This document shows, piece after piece, positions 1 to 8,564 of a stretch of DNA of 64,000 nt; within the stretch, counting starts at the first letter, position 1; each line of letters starts with the position of its first letter. Under the pieces are notes generated by a model that saw only the letters and a program-made list of their open reading frames with translations, did no database searches and was not told where the DNA came from. Made by a program: the position numbers and the translations under genes. The stretch comes from Shewanella intestini (lineage in GTDB: Bacteria > Pseudomonadota > Gammaproteobacteria > Enterobacterales > Shewanellaceae), in the NCBI RefSeq assembly GCF_018221465.1, contig NZ_JAAIKR010000010.1:62001-126000 (forward strand). Reading direction: 5' to 3'.

Positions 1-431
1 AACTCATTATTCATAACATAATCGCATGACTGAACCAGATGAAAACGCTTAATTCTCAGCCACAAAGTCAACGCATTTCAATTACATTTTCATCTCACTA
101 AAAATACAAACCAAACTCACAAAGATACAAATTGAAAAACAGTTTACCTTTACCACTAACATTTCAAGCAATTATCATATTTTAAATCAGAATGTTACTG
201 AGTTTTTTGTTTATACGTTCTTAGCCAAATAAGTTGCTTGAATGTTAATTTGAATCAAAAAGCAAGAGTCAATAGTCATAAATAAGCTGTCGCGATAATT
301 TTTTTACTTTTATCGGCGAAAAATGAAATTCATCGCGTTAATTTAACGACGAATTAAGGTTTGATTATGCACTAGCTACTATCATCTAAAGCAATTAGCT
401 AAATTGAATTGCACATGAGTAAGGAATCAAT
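1..431. other. Non-coding, AT-rich left edge
   Basis: No open frame with a credible start is seen here on either strand. The stretch is AT-rich and leads into the cold-shock-domain gene at 432. An AAGGA ribosome-binding sequence lies at 421-425. No specific operator was recognised. Confidence 0.5.
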
Positions 432-1097
432 GTGAAAGGTGAAATAATCTCGTATATGTCGAGTAAAAAATACGGCTTTGTCAGAGGCGATGATAACGAA
501 AGCTATTTTTTACATATTTCCAGTCTTATCGACCCATCACTAGAGCCCCAGCTTGTTAAAGGGGTGTTTGTTGAATTTGAACCAACTCCAACACCAAAAG
601 GAATAGCAGCAAAACAGGTGAGTTTATATCAGTCTTATTTTATCAAAACATTATCAGACTTTATTATTACCAAACATAAAACGCCAAAGCTAGGTACTAT
701 TGAAGTGAGCCATCCGGTTGTCACTCGCTTCTTTAAATGTCCAAACGAAGGTCGTAATTACATAAAGCAACTTGCTGAAAAAGCCGACTGTAATGCCGTG
801 CTTAATCTGCGTTATGAAAAGCAAACCTTCGCCAAAGGTAACTACCGTTACACGGTGCATGCTTACAAAGCGGATCTCGCCATTGTGACGGAACTGTTCC
901 CTTGTCAAAGCAAACAAAATGAACAGGAATCGTTTAACGAGGTAGATAAAAAAATCAACCACGCTAACGCTACGATTCCCAAGTTGCTTGAGACTGAAAA
1001 TGACACTCGCGAAAACCAACTTAAACGCGGTCCAGGCTTAGTGAAAGTGATTGTGGCACTTGCCGCGGTAGGACTTGTGGCAGCAATGGTGTCTTAG
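432..1097 (+). CDS. Cold-shock-domain protein with C-terminal membrane anchor
   Basis: The 221-residue product opens with a cold-shock (OB-fold) domain at about residues 1-65. The RNP1-like KKYGFV and the RNP2-like SYFLHIS are both visible, so nucleic-acid binding is expected. A middle region of about 110 residues (rich in K, Y and N, with cysteines near residues 98, 120 and 157) is not recognised. The last about 20 residues ([17 protein letters not shown]) form one hydrophobic helix, giving a tail-anchored arrangement. The start is GTG at 432 behind AAGGA; the overlapping ATG at 430 is followed at once by TGA. A CSD tethered to the membrane is unusual, since most bacterial CSD proteins are soluble and about 70 residues. 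It is monocistronic, ends at a bidirectional terminator and converges on pbpG. Domain call is good; cellular role unknown. Confidence 0.82.
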   Translation: MKGEIISYMSSKKYGFVRGDDNESYFLHISSLIDPSLEPQLVKGVFVEFEPTPTPKGIAAKQVSLYQSYFIKTLSDFIITKHKTPKLGTIEVSHPVVTRFFKCPNEGRNYIKQLAEKADCNAVLNLRYEKQTFAKGNYRYTVHAYKADLAIVTELFPCQSKQNEQESFNEVDKKINHANATIPKLLETENDTRENQLKRGPGLVKVIVALAAVGLVAAMVS

Positions 1098-1120
1098 TCC
1101 AAACCGCGAACCTAGATAAT

Positions 1121-1160
1121 AAAAAATGGCTCAAATTGATATCAATTTGAGCCATTTTTT
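1121..1160. terminator. Bidirectional terminator between convergent genes
   Basis: A perfect inverted repeat (AAAAAATGGCTCAAATTGAT and its complement) with A-runs on one side and T-runs on the other can end transcription in both directions, serving the gene at 432 and pbpG. Confidence 0.8.
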
Positions 1161-1230
1161 ATTGATTGCCGGTCAACTTAACTTACGTCGCTTCCTTGTC
1201 CATCTTGCATATCGGTGTGTTTAACAAGGT

Positions 1231-2139
1231 TTAATCGTCATCCTGTTCAAGGTATTTATGCTTCAGCGCATCTGCAGGAACAGTTGATACTTTATTGGTT
1301 TCTAACCAGCGCTTGAATCTATTGGCATCGGCTAAATGGGTATATTTACCAAAAGCGCCTAACACCACAAATGCCACTTGGCGATGATTCATGTTCGCTA
1401 TCATCACCAAACAGTGCCCCGCTTTACTTGTATAACCGGTTTTAGTCAGCGAAATATCCCAATCGCCTTTAGCAACCAACTTATTCGTGTTATGAAAATC
1501 AAGTTTATATCGCGGTTTACTAAAAATAACGTGACGCTTAGGCATAGAACTTATACGTAACAGGTCCGGATACTGTCGTGATGCTTTTAATAATAAAATT
1601 AAATCATGGGCACTAGACACGTTATCAGGCGATAAACCGCTTGGCTCTTCAAAGTGTGTGTGGATCATGCCTAAGCTTTTTGCTTTGGCATTCATCGCCT
1701 TAACAAAAGCAGTAAAACCACCAGGATAATGGTGAGCTAATGAAGTCGCGGCGCGATTCTCTGATGCGATTAAGGTCATGAACATCATGTTTTCACGAGT
1801 AACCTTACTCCCAATACGAATACGAGAATGCACATTACGCATAATTTTTGACTGCGACACGTCTACGGATATTTTCTCTTTTAAAGACTGTTTGGCATCT
1901 AATACTACCAATGCAGTCATCAGTTTACTCACAGAGGCAATCGGCCTAACTTGTTCTGCATTTTCAGCTTGCAACACCTTATTAGACTGCAAATCTACAA
2001 TCATAATATTTTTTGCGGCTAGCGGTTGCTGAGATATCACATCAATTTGTGCACTTGCAGACAATGAAATGCAACAAAGAGGCAAGCAACTCATTAAGAG
2101 TCTTAAAACACACGCAATACGTAACATATAAAAAAACAT
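1231..2139 (-). CDS. pbpG: D-alanyl-D-alanine endopeptidase (PBP7 type)
   Basis: A low-molecular-mass penicillin-binding protein that cleaves D-Ala-mDAP cross-links in periplasmic peptidoglycan. A hydrophobic N-terminal signal (about residues 5-30, ending SASA) is followed by the serine-peptidase S11 signatures in order: SVSK at 69-72 (nucleophile Ser69, general base Lys72), SEN at 126-128 and KTG at 233-235. The length of 302 residues fits PBP7/PbpG rather than DacA/DacC, which are near 400 and carry a C-terminal amphipathic anchor that is absent here. A second ATG at 2127 is a possible alternative start, and no clear Shine-Dalgarno precedes either. It is a single gene, divergent from rpiA. 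Confidence 0.9.
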   Translation of the reverse strand: MFFYMLRIACVLRLLMSCLPLCCISLSASAQIDVISQQPLAAKNIMIVDLQSNKVLQAENAEQVRPIASVSKLMTALVVLDAKQSLKEKISVDVSQSKIMRNVHSRIRIGSKVTRENMMFMTLIASENRAATSLAHHYPGGFTAFVKAMNAKAKSLGMIHTHFEEPSGLSPDNVSSAHDLILLLKASRQYPDLLRISSMPKRHVIFSKPRYKLDFHNTNKLVAKGDWDISLTKTGYTSKAGHCLVMIANMNHRQVAFVVLGAFGKYTHLADANRFKRWLETNKVSTVPADALKHKYLEQDDD

Positions 2140-2362
2140 AATGGATTAGGGCGATGATTATACGGTAAAAGTTTTTTGTTGCCGACTCAATTCCTATGCC
2201 ATGATTAATTTTAAACCCACGGTGTGATTTCTTTACTTTGCCATAGGCTTATCGACTAAATAATCTGCTTAATTGCTTAGCAAAGGGTGTAAATTGTCCC
2301 ACAGATAACCGCTAACTTGCGGTATACTTTCGCCAATTACATTACCAAGTGGAACACAAGTC

Positions 2363-3025
2363 ATGACTCAAGACGAAATGAAAAAAGCAGCGGGATGGGA
2401 AGCATTAAAGTATGTTGAATCGGGAGCAATTGTGGGTGTAGGTACGGGCTCAACTGTTAACCACTTCATTGACGCACTTGCGACCATCAAGCACGAAATC
2501 GACGGTGCTGTATCGAGCTCTGAAGCTTCTACTCAAAAGATGAAAGCCTTAGGTATTGAGGTTTTTGACCTTAACAGCGTAGCTAACTTTGACGTCTATG
2601 TAGACGGCGCGGATGAAATTAACGACCACATGGACATGATCAAAGGTGGTGGCGCAGCATTAACTCGTGAAAAAATTGTCGCCGCAGTGGCTAAAAAGTT
2701 TGTTTGTATTGTTGATGACACCAAGCAAGTTTCTGTTTTAGGTGGCTTTCCACTTCCTGTAGAAGTGATCCCAATGGCACGTTCTTACGTTGCCAGAGAA
2801 CTCGTTAAACTCGGTGGCACACCGGTTTATCGTGAAGGTGTCGTGACCGATAACGGCAATGTGATTTTAGATGTTCACAATATGAAAATTGTCGACCCTA
2901 AAGCGTTAGAAGTTAAAATTAATGCCATTGTAGGGGTTGTAACAAACGGGTTATTTGCTAACCGCGGCGCAGATGTTTTACTCGTTGGTAGCGCCAACGG
3001 CGTTCACACCCTTAACGCGAAATAA
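2363..3025 (+). CDS. rpiA: Ribose-5-phosphate isomerase A
   Basis: Interconverts ribose 5-phosphate and ribulose 5-phosphate in the non-oxidative pentose phosphate pathway (cytoplasm). The 220-residue length matches the family. Visible motifs include the phosphate-binding [13 protein letters not shown] near residues 24-36, DGADEIN near 82-88 and [12 protein letters not shown] near 95-106, which holds the catalytic Glu and Lys region. GGA seven bases upstream supports the ATG at 2363. It is followed by a hairpin terminator. No oddities were seen. Confidence 0.97.
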   Translation: MTQDEMKKAAGWEALKYVESGAIVGVGTGSTVNHFIDALATIKHEIDGAVSSSEASTQKMKALGIEVFDLNSVANFDVYVDGADEINDHMDMIKGGGAALTREKIVAAVAKKFVCIVDDTKQVSVLGGFPLPVEVIPMARSYVARELVKLGGTPVYREGVVTDNGNVILDVHNMKIVDPKALEVKINAIVGVVTNGLFANRGADVLLVGSANGVHTLNAK

Positions 3026-3045
3026 TTAGGCGAAAGTCTGCGTAT

Positions 3046-3078
3046 AAAAAAGCCCAACAATTCATTGTTAGGCTTTTT
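3046..3078 (+). terminator. rpiA terminator
   Basis: AAAAAGCCCAACAA pairs with TTGTTAGGCTTTTT around a short loop just after the rpiA stop. The A/T flanks could also serve the convergent chemoreceptor gene. Confidence 0.75.
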
Positions 3079-3112
3079 ATGCAGATAGCACCGAGGTTAA
3101 TTGATAAAGAAA

Positions 3113-4975
3113 TTAAACCTTAAATTGGCTCACCGCTTCTTGTAAACCTGCTGCTTGCTCTCTTACATCATTTGAAGATGTTGCATTACCTTCAGCAGCA
3201 ATAGAAGACTCTTCTGCAATGTCACGTATTACCACGACGTTTTTATTCACCTCAGCCGCCACCATTGACTGTTCTTCAATTGCCGTTGCAATTTGAGTAC
3301 TCATGTCCATGATATTGGTGACATCATCATTGATTTGTAGCAATAGTTCACCAGAGTTAGCAGCTTCAATAGCGCTTTCAGCACTTTGGGCTTGGCTATG
3401 TTCCATTAATTTCACAATATCTTGGGTACGGTTTTGTAACTTACCAATGATCCCTGAAATCTCTTCAGTTGACTCTTGGGTACGCATCGCTAAATTACGC
3501 ACCTCATCAGCAACAACAGCAAAGCCGCGACCTTGTTCACCAGCACGCGCCGCTTCAATTGCCGCGTTAAGTGCTAATAAGTTGGTTTGCTCTGCAATAC
3601 CGCGGATAACATCTAACACACTACCAATTGTCACACTGTCATTTTCAAGCTCAGCAACAACTGAGGAAGAATCATTCAATTGTTTCGCTAACGCTTCAAT
3701 TTTATCAATAGTTTGTCTTACACCGTCTTGACCATTTTGCGCATTCTCAAATGTTTGACTGGCTTTTAAAGCGGCTAACTCAGTGTTTTTAGCAATTTCA
3801 TCAATGGTTGCTACCATTTCGGTGATGGCCGTTGCCACCATATCGGTTTCATTTAATTGTTTCGCTACACCTTCTGAAGCAACATTGGCATTAAGTGACA
3901 ACTCATGGCATGAGTCATTCATTGCGCCAACAGAGCTGTTAACGTGCTCAATCAAGACTTGGAACGACGCCACCATTTCATTAAAGTGCTGAGCAATTTT
4001 AGCTAATTCATCATTACCGCTTTCATCACAGCGTAATGACAAATCTTTATTATTCTCAATCTTGGTAATAATTTGAGTAATGTTATTTACCGGCGTAATA
4101 ATGCTTCTAATAATAAAGTAAGCAATAATTGCAAGCAGTAAGGCAATAATAACAAACCCAACAATGCTCATTGTTGTAGCTGAAGATTGTGCCTCATCAA
4201 TTGCTTTAAAGGTTTCTTTATGTAGAGATTTAATCGCCATATCAGTGGAATGGATAACATCACGCAACTGCGCCATCTCACCCTCATTTTCTGTTAGACC
4301 AAAGACCTTCTCTTTCGCAACGACATTATTAAAATCGACTTTATAACTCGCCATTTTAGTTTTAATGTCCATCTTCGTTTGATAAGGCAAGTCACTGTTG
4401 CTTAATGCCTGGTCAAAATCATTAATGGTGTCATTAAATTTGGTTAAATAATTGAGGTCACGGCGCATGATAAAATCTTTTTCAATCCGTCTTAATTGCA
4501 ACATATAATTAGTTAACGAATCTTGATTTTGCTCGACAAGAGCGGTTTCAACGGCGTGAACAGCTTGACGTAAAGAACCATATAAACCGTCTGAGTGAGT
4601 TAAACCAATTTGTTGTTTTAACTCTACAAGCTTATTAAAACTTTGATTATAACGATCAAGGCTTTGCTCTAATGTTTTAAGGTCAGTAACAGAAATGCCG
4701 TTCTCGGTAAGAATTTTTTCAACACTTTCGACATGCTTGTCAACATTGGCCGCGTTTTTCGAATGATTGACCACATATTTAAGATCAAAACGGGCAAGGA
4801 AATCTTTTTCTTGAATGCGTAATAATGACACTTCCTTCTCAATGCGCACAATATTTTCTGTCGCCGTAGATAAGTCACTCAATTTTGAAGTTGATATGTT
4901 TTGTAAGCTAAACATAGCTAACACCGCGGTCATTGACACAACGGCATTAACGATTAATTTTGATCTGATAAGCAT
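3113..4975 (-). CDS. Methyl-accepting chemotaxis protein with HBM-like sensor domain
   Basis: A 620-residue inner-membrane chemoreceptor. TM1 is near residues 5-25 and TM2 near 268-292. Between them is an all-helical periplasmic domain of about 240 residues with two visibly duplicated halves: EKDFLARFDLKYV / IGLTHSDGLYGSLRQAVH, and EKDFIMRRDLNYL / FGLTENEGEMAQLRDVIH. That duplication is the hallmark of the helical bimodular (HBM) sensor, which in characterised relatives binds organic acids. A HAMP domain (about 290-345) and the signalling domain follow, with the conserved hairpin region IEAARAGEQGRGFAVVADEV. AAAGGAG precedes the ATG at 4975. No CheR-tethering C-terminal pentapeptide is present. 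The ligand is unknown. Confidence 0.93.
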   Translation of the reverse strand: MLIRSKLIVNAVVSMTAVLAMFSLQNISTSKLSDLSTATENIVRIEKEVSLLRIQEKDFLARFDLKYVVNHSKNAANVDKHVESVEKILTENGISVTDLKTLEQSLDRYNQSFNKLVELKQQIGLTHSDGLYGSLRQAVHAVETALVEQNQDSLTNYMLQLRRIEKDFIMRRDLNYLTKFNDTINDFDQALSNSDLPYQTKMDIKTKMASYKVDFNNVVAKEKVFGLTENEGEMAQLRDVIHSTDMAIKSLHKETFKAIDEAQSSATTMSIVGFVIIALLLAIIAYFIIRSIITPVNNITQIITKIENNKDLSLRCDESGNDELAKIAQHFNEMVASFQVLIEHVNSSVGAMNDSCHELSLNANVASEGVAKQLNETDMVATAITEMVATIDEIAKNTELAALKASQTFENAQNGQDGVRQTIDKIEALAKQLNDSSSVVAELENDSVTIGSVLDVIRGIAEQTNLLALNAAIEAARAGEQGRGFAVVADEVRNLAMRTQESTEEISGIIGKLQNRTQDIVKLMEHSQAQSAESAIEAANSGELLLQINDDVTNIMDMSTQIATAIEEQSMVAAEVNKNVVVIRDIAEESSIAAEGNATSSNDVREQAAGLQEAVSQFKV

Positions 4976-5258
4976 ATCAGCTCCTTTAACAACGATTAAT
5001 TACATTTACTACATTAATTATAACGGCTAACTAAAGATAAACTTGATTCAAAATCGAACATTTAAATCATTAACATCAAGATAATAACCAACATGTAAAT
5101 TTAATTAACATCACCCACAACATTTACGATACAACCCAAACCATATGCCTACTTATCATTTATGATGTACACCTACTCATAGTGTGGAGAATCAACATAA
5201 ACCATTTTGCCACTTAGGCTGTCTAATAATTAAATTAACTATTTTAGGTTTCAACTTA

Positions 5259-5816
5259 ATGAAAAGGAGCGAGGATATCGACATCAATACACTCGATAAT
5301 CTCACGAGTGATTCACAATTAGCCACGTTAGCGGCCAATGGAGATAAAAGCGCATTTCATCAGCTTTATCTTCGCCATCATCAACGGGTTTATGCCATCA
5401 GCTTTCGTTTTGCTGGCCAACATGCATTAGCCGAGGAAGTTACTCAAGAATGTTTTATTAGATTATGGAATAAAATTGATCAGTTTAATCAAAGCAGTCA
5501 ATTTACCACTTGGTTGCATCGACTATGTGTGCGCCAAGCAATTAACACCATGAAAGTGCAACACACATTTTGGCAGCGATTCTTACCTTTTCAAGACAAC
5601 GATTCTTTGATTGAACCGTGTGAACAAGCCGCTGAATACCATCAATTAGATAAGTATATCTGTCGATTACCTAAACAAATGCGCATCGTGTTTGTACTAA
5701 TCGCCATTGAAGGTTATCAGCACAATGACGTTGCACAACTACTTGGTATTGCTCAAGGCACCAGTAAAAACCACTACTTTAAAGCTAAACAGCTTTTACA
5801 GGAGATGTTGTCATGA
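5259..5816 (+). CDS. ECF-type RNA polymerase sigma factor
   Basis: An extracytoplasmic-function sigma-70 family protein. Region 2 is visible (FHQLYLRHHQRVYAISFRF, then EEVTQECFIRLW), followed by a region 4 helix-turn-helix near the C terminus (GYQHNDVAQLLGIAQGTSKN). I chose the ATG at 5259 (185 residues); the frame stays open up to a GTG at 5184, but that extension is hydrophobic and unlike the family. The stop overlaps the next gene by 4 bases (ATGA), the classic sigma/anti-sigma arrangement. The three-gene operon ends at the terminator near 7395. Confidence 0.88.
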   Translation: MKRSEDIDINTLDNLTSDSQLATLAANGDKSAFHQLYLRHHQRVYAISFRFAGQHALAEEVTQECFIRLWNKIDQFNQSSQFTTWLHRLCVRQAINTMKVQHTFWQRFLPFQDNDSLIEPCEQAAEYHQLDKYICRLPKQMRIVFVLIAIEGYQHNDVAQLLGIAQGTSKNHYFKAKQLLQEMLS

Positions 5817-6391
5817 AAAAGTCATCCTCTGAACCTCATTTATCGGCCGCCTCTCATTCAGCAGAGCCGCTTAATCACCTTGATAAGTTAATTGCCAGCG
5901 CGCCACATGAAATAACACCTAGGCACGACTTGTGGCCGGCAATAGAAGCGAGGCTGCACAAAAAAAATGCCCCTAGTGTTAACGATAATCGTTGGCGAAA
6001 CGTCGCAATGGCCGCTTGCATAACCTTAGCGGTACTGGTGACATGGCAATGGGACAAAGCCCCCGAAACCTTACCAACACAAGCGTCATCGCTCGATCTA
6101 CAACTGATCAACGACATTGACCAAATTGCACTGCGCCACGCTCAACAAGTTCAACAACTTCAGATTGGTGTAATGCAAGCTAATTGGCAAGGCGACCCAT
6201 TAACCCAGGGAATACAAGAATTAACCGTTGCCGCTAATAAAGCCCAACAAGCTTTAGAGTCTGCGCCGCAAAATCAACAATTATGGCAATTGTGGTTATG
6301 GCTACAACAGCGTCAAATACATTTACTCAAACAGCAAAATAAACGATTCGATTTTAATGCTAACCAATATACACAAGGAACTTCAATATGA
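5813..6391 (+). CDS. Putative membrane anti-sigma factor
   Basis: A 192-residue protein with one predicted transmembrane segment (about residues 63-80, NVAMAACITLAVLVTWQW), an N-terminal cytoplasmic stretch of about 60 residues, and a Gln-rich helical periplasmic part. I see no zinc-binding HxxxCxxC anti-sigma motif, so the role is inferred from position: translationally coupled to the sigma gene upstream (ATGA overlap) and to the DUF4097 gene downstream (another ATGA overlap). The N-terminal sequence resembles no family I can name securely. Confidence 0.7.
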   Translation: MKKSSSEPHLSAASHSAEPLNHLDKLIASAPHEITPRHDLWPAIEARLHKKNAPSVNDNRWRNVAMAACITLAVLVTWQWDKAPETLPTQASSLDLQLINDIDQIALRHAQQVQQLQIGVMQANWQGDPLTQGIQELTVAANKAQQALESAPQNQQLWQLWLWLQQRQIHLLKQQNKRFDFNANQYTQGTSI

Positions 6392-7356
6392 TGATGCAAC
6401 TTAACTTCCCCCAAAAAGCGCTCACGAAATTTGTCACAACGTTAGTCATCACGTTATCTTTAGCCAGTGCTAGTGCCTTCAGTGCAGAGGAAGTGTCGCA
6501 ACAATTAACCGCGCCGAGTCATGCCAATATTGATATCAAGGTGCAGCGTGGTAACGTAAAAATTATAGGGTGGGATAAAAACCTCATTCAGGTTGAAGGC
6601 ACATTAGATGCACTTTCTAAAGGACTTGTTTTCAAAAAAGACGGTGACGAATTCACCATCGAAGATAAGCTCCCACGCAGCTATTCAGGTAAACGTGGTC
6701 AAGGTTCTAATCTCGTTATTAATGTTCCGAATAAAACCGATATCGAAATAGAAGGTATCTCTTCTGATTACAATATTAGTCAGCTTGTGGGCGAAATTGA
6801 ACTTGAAGTGGTCAGCGGTAACATTAATGCGAGCGACCTAGATGGAGACATAGAGCTCAGCGCCGTGTCGGGAAACATTCAAGCTTCACAACTCAGTGGT
6901 GACATTGAATTAGAAACCGTCTCAGGCAACATTAACGATAATCATAGTCAAGGCGAAGTGTCTTATCGCCTAGTAAGCGGTGACTTAACCGCTAGCAGCC
7001 AAGCGACTAAAATTAAGGTAGACCAAGTATCAGGCAAGATTGATGGCAACTTCAAGCCAGCTAAGCATATTAAAGTGGTCGCCGTGAGTGGCGATATAAG
7101 CCTTAAATTATCCGATTCGCTGTCTCGCGCAAAATTAGAGTCTGTCAGTGGCGACATCACCACAGCATTTAGCAATATCCCCTCTGTTGATGTCAACATC
7201 AATGGCGGCCCAGCGGGGAAAATAACCAACCAACTTACCGACCACAATGTTATTAAAGGTAAATATCAGCCAAGCAGCACATTGCAATTTAGAGTAGGTA
7301 ATGGCGCTGGAAAATTATCAATAAATACCATCAGTGGACACTTAACCATTAAGTAA
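6388..7356 (+). CDS. Secreted DUF4097 beta-repeat protein
   Basis: A 322-residue exported protein. The signal peptide covers about residues 1-32 (ends ASAFSA). The rest is a regular series of short beta strands with recurring VSGNI / VSGDI units spaced about 18-20 residues apart, for example GNINASDLDGDIELSAVSGN. This is typical of DUF4097 proteins, which are probably beta-solenoids. It is the third gene of the sigma / anti-sigma operon with a 4-base overlap, so it is probably coexpressed with the sigma factor and acts in the cell envelope. The exact function is unknown. Confidence 0.85.
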   Translation: MMMQLNFPQKALTKFVTTLVITLSLASASAFSAEEVSQQLTAPSHANIDIKVQRGNVKIIGWDKNLIQVEGTLDALSKGLVFKKDGDEFTIEDKLPRSYSGKRGQGSNLVINVPNKTDIEIEGISSDYNISQLVGEIELEVVSGNINASDLDGDIELSAVSGNIQASQLSGDIELETVSGNINDNHSQGEVSYRLVSGDLTASSQATKIKVDQVSGKIDGNFKPAKHIKVVAVSGDISLKLSDSLSRAKLESVSGDITTAFSNIPSVDVNINGGPAGKITNQLTDHNVIKGKYQPSSTLQFRVGNGAGKLSINTISGHLTIK

Positions 7357-7393
7357 AAGTCGCTGCATTCCACAAACACAATATTGTGATAAC

Positions 7394-7427
7394 AAAAACC
7401 AAACTCATTGAATGAGTTTGGTTTTTT
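7394..7427 (+). terminator. Terminator of the ECF sigma operon
   Basis: AAAACCAAACTCATT pairs with AATGAGTTTGGTTTT, followed by a T-run, directly downstream of the DUF4097 gene. Confidence 0.8.
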
Positions 7428-7581
7428 AAGTTAGTGACGAGCTTATTTACCGCGATAAATAAACTGGATAAAAGTAACGGTTACGGCCAAATAACCACGG
7501 CATATAACGCATCATTTAAACCGAACCAATTAACGTGGTTAACACTATCTGTACTATCGCAGTATATTAAGCCTAATACAG

Positions 7582-8277
7582 TTATTTAACTGAGCTGACT
7601 TCTTCTTTCGTTAAGTAACGCCATTCACACGGCTCTAAATCATTATCAAGTTCAATCGCGCCAATGGCCTCACGGTGTAAATTCACCACTTTATTTCCAA
7701 CCGCACCAAACATACGTTTCACTTGATGATATTTACCTTCACTAATGGTCAGCCTGACATGGTGTGAGTCAATAATATCGAGCACGGCGGGTTTGGTTAA
7801 TCCATCTTCACTTTTTAATGCGATACCTTGCTTAAAAATGTCGGTCATTTCATCAGCAACCGGGTCAGCTAACTCAACCCAATAACGTTTGCCGCAGTCT
7901 TTTTTCGGCGAAGTAATTTTGTGTGACCATTGTCCATCACTGGTGATAATGACTAACCCTGTGGTATCAACATCTAATCGCCCAGCAATATGTAAGTTGT
8001 CAATTTTTTCAATATCTAATAACGATAAAACTGATTGGTATTCTTCTTCATCAACATTTGAACAAATAGTATCAACGGGTTTATTGAGCATAATGTAACG
8101 CTCACCAATTAATTGCAGCTCATTACCGTCGACTTCAATTAACATTGTATCTGTCACTTTAAAGCTTGGGTCTTTAATGACCTCACCATCACAAGTGACC
8201 TCGCCTGATTTTAATAAGCGCTTGGCTAACGAACGGGTTAACTCAGTACTTTCACAAATGAACTTATCTAATCTCAC
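7582..8277 (-). CDS. rsuA: 16S rRNA pseudouridine-516 synthase
   Basis: Converts U516 of 16S rRNA to pseudouridine in the small ribosomal subunit. An N-terminal S4 RNA-binding domain (RLDKFICESTELTRS...) is followed by the RsuA catalytic domain with GRLDVDTTGL holding the catalytic Asp, then WSHKITSP, and RLTISEGKYHQVKRMF near the C terminus. Starting at GTG 8277 gives 231 residues beginning (M)RLDKFI, the same length and start as E. coli RsuA as I recall it. The frame stays open to GTG 8289 and TTG 8298, and no start has a strong Shine-Dalgarno. Single gene. Confidence 0.93.
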   Translation of the reverse strand: MRLDKFICESTELTRSLAKRLLKSGEVTCDGEVIKDPSFKVTDTMLIEVDGNELQLIGERYIMLNKPVDTICSNVDEEEYQSVLSLLDIEKIDNLHIAGRLDVDTTGLVIITSDGQWSHKITSPKKDCGKRYWVELADPVADEMTDIFKQGIALKSEDGLTKPAVLDIIDSHHVRLTISEGKYHQVKRMFGAVGNKVVNLHREAIGAIELDNDLEPCEWRYLTKEEVSSVK

Positions 8278-8564
8278 AATACTACCCACATGATTCAAAC
8301 CACGGTATTATGCGCGATAGCACAGCAGACATAAAGTAAATTGAGCCGCAACATGCTATTTATGCGCCCAGTTACACCTCGTTACAAACAAACCCAAAAG
8401 TAAGCTAAACTCTTGTTAATCCCAATCGTGGGTCTTACCATACCAATACAAAAAAAATGTCAACGCTCAGCAAATTAATACTGTTGCTAGCATCAAGGCA
8501 TCAATATACAAATAAAATAATAAACCAGCTTTATAAAAATGACTTCTTTACTAAGGGAATTAAT

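Noticed and set aside
3303-3731. 142-codon ORF opposite the chemoreceptor
   Set aside because: Antisense to the highly conserved signalling domain; Ser/Ala/Thr-rich shadow typical of MCP genes.
5184-5258. GTG-initiated N-terminal extension of the ECF sigma factor
   Set aside because: The extension is hydrophobic and Cys-containing, unlike the family; ATG 5259 gives the usual start.
8457-8564. 36-residue extension of M13 peptidase copy 1
   Set aside because: It would bury the lipoprotein signal that begins at ATG 8565 behind AAGGGA; the paralogue at 61818 also starts with the lipoprotein signal.
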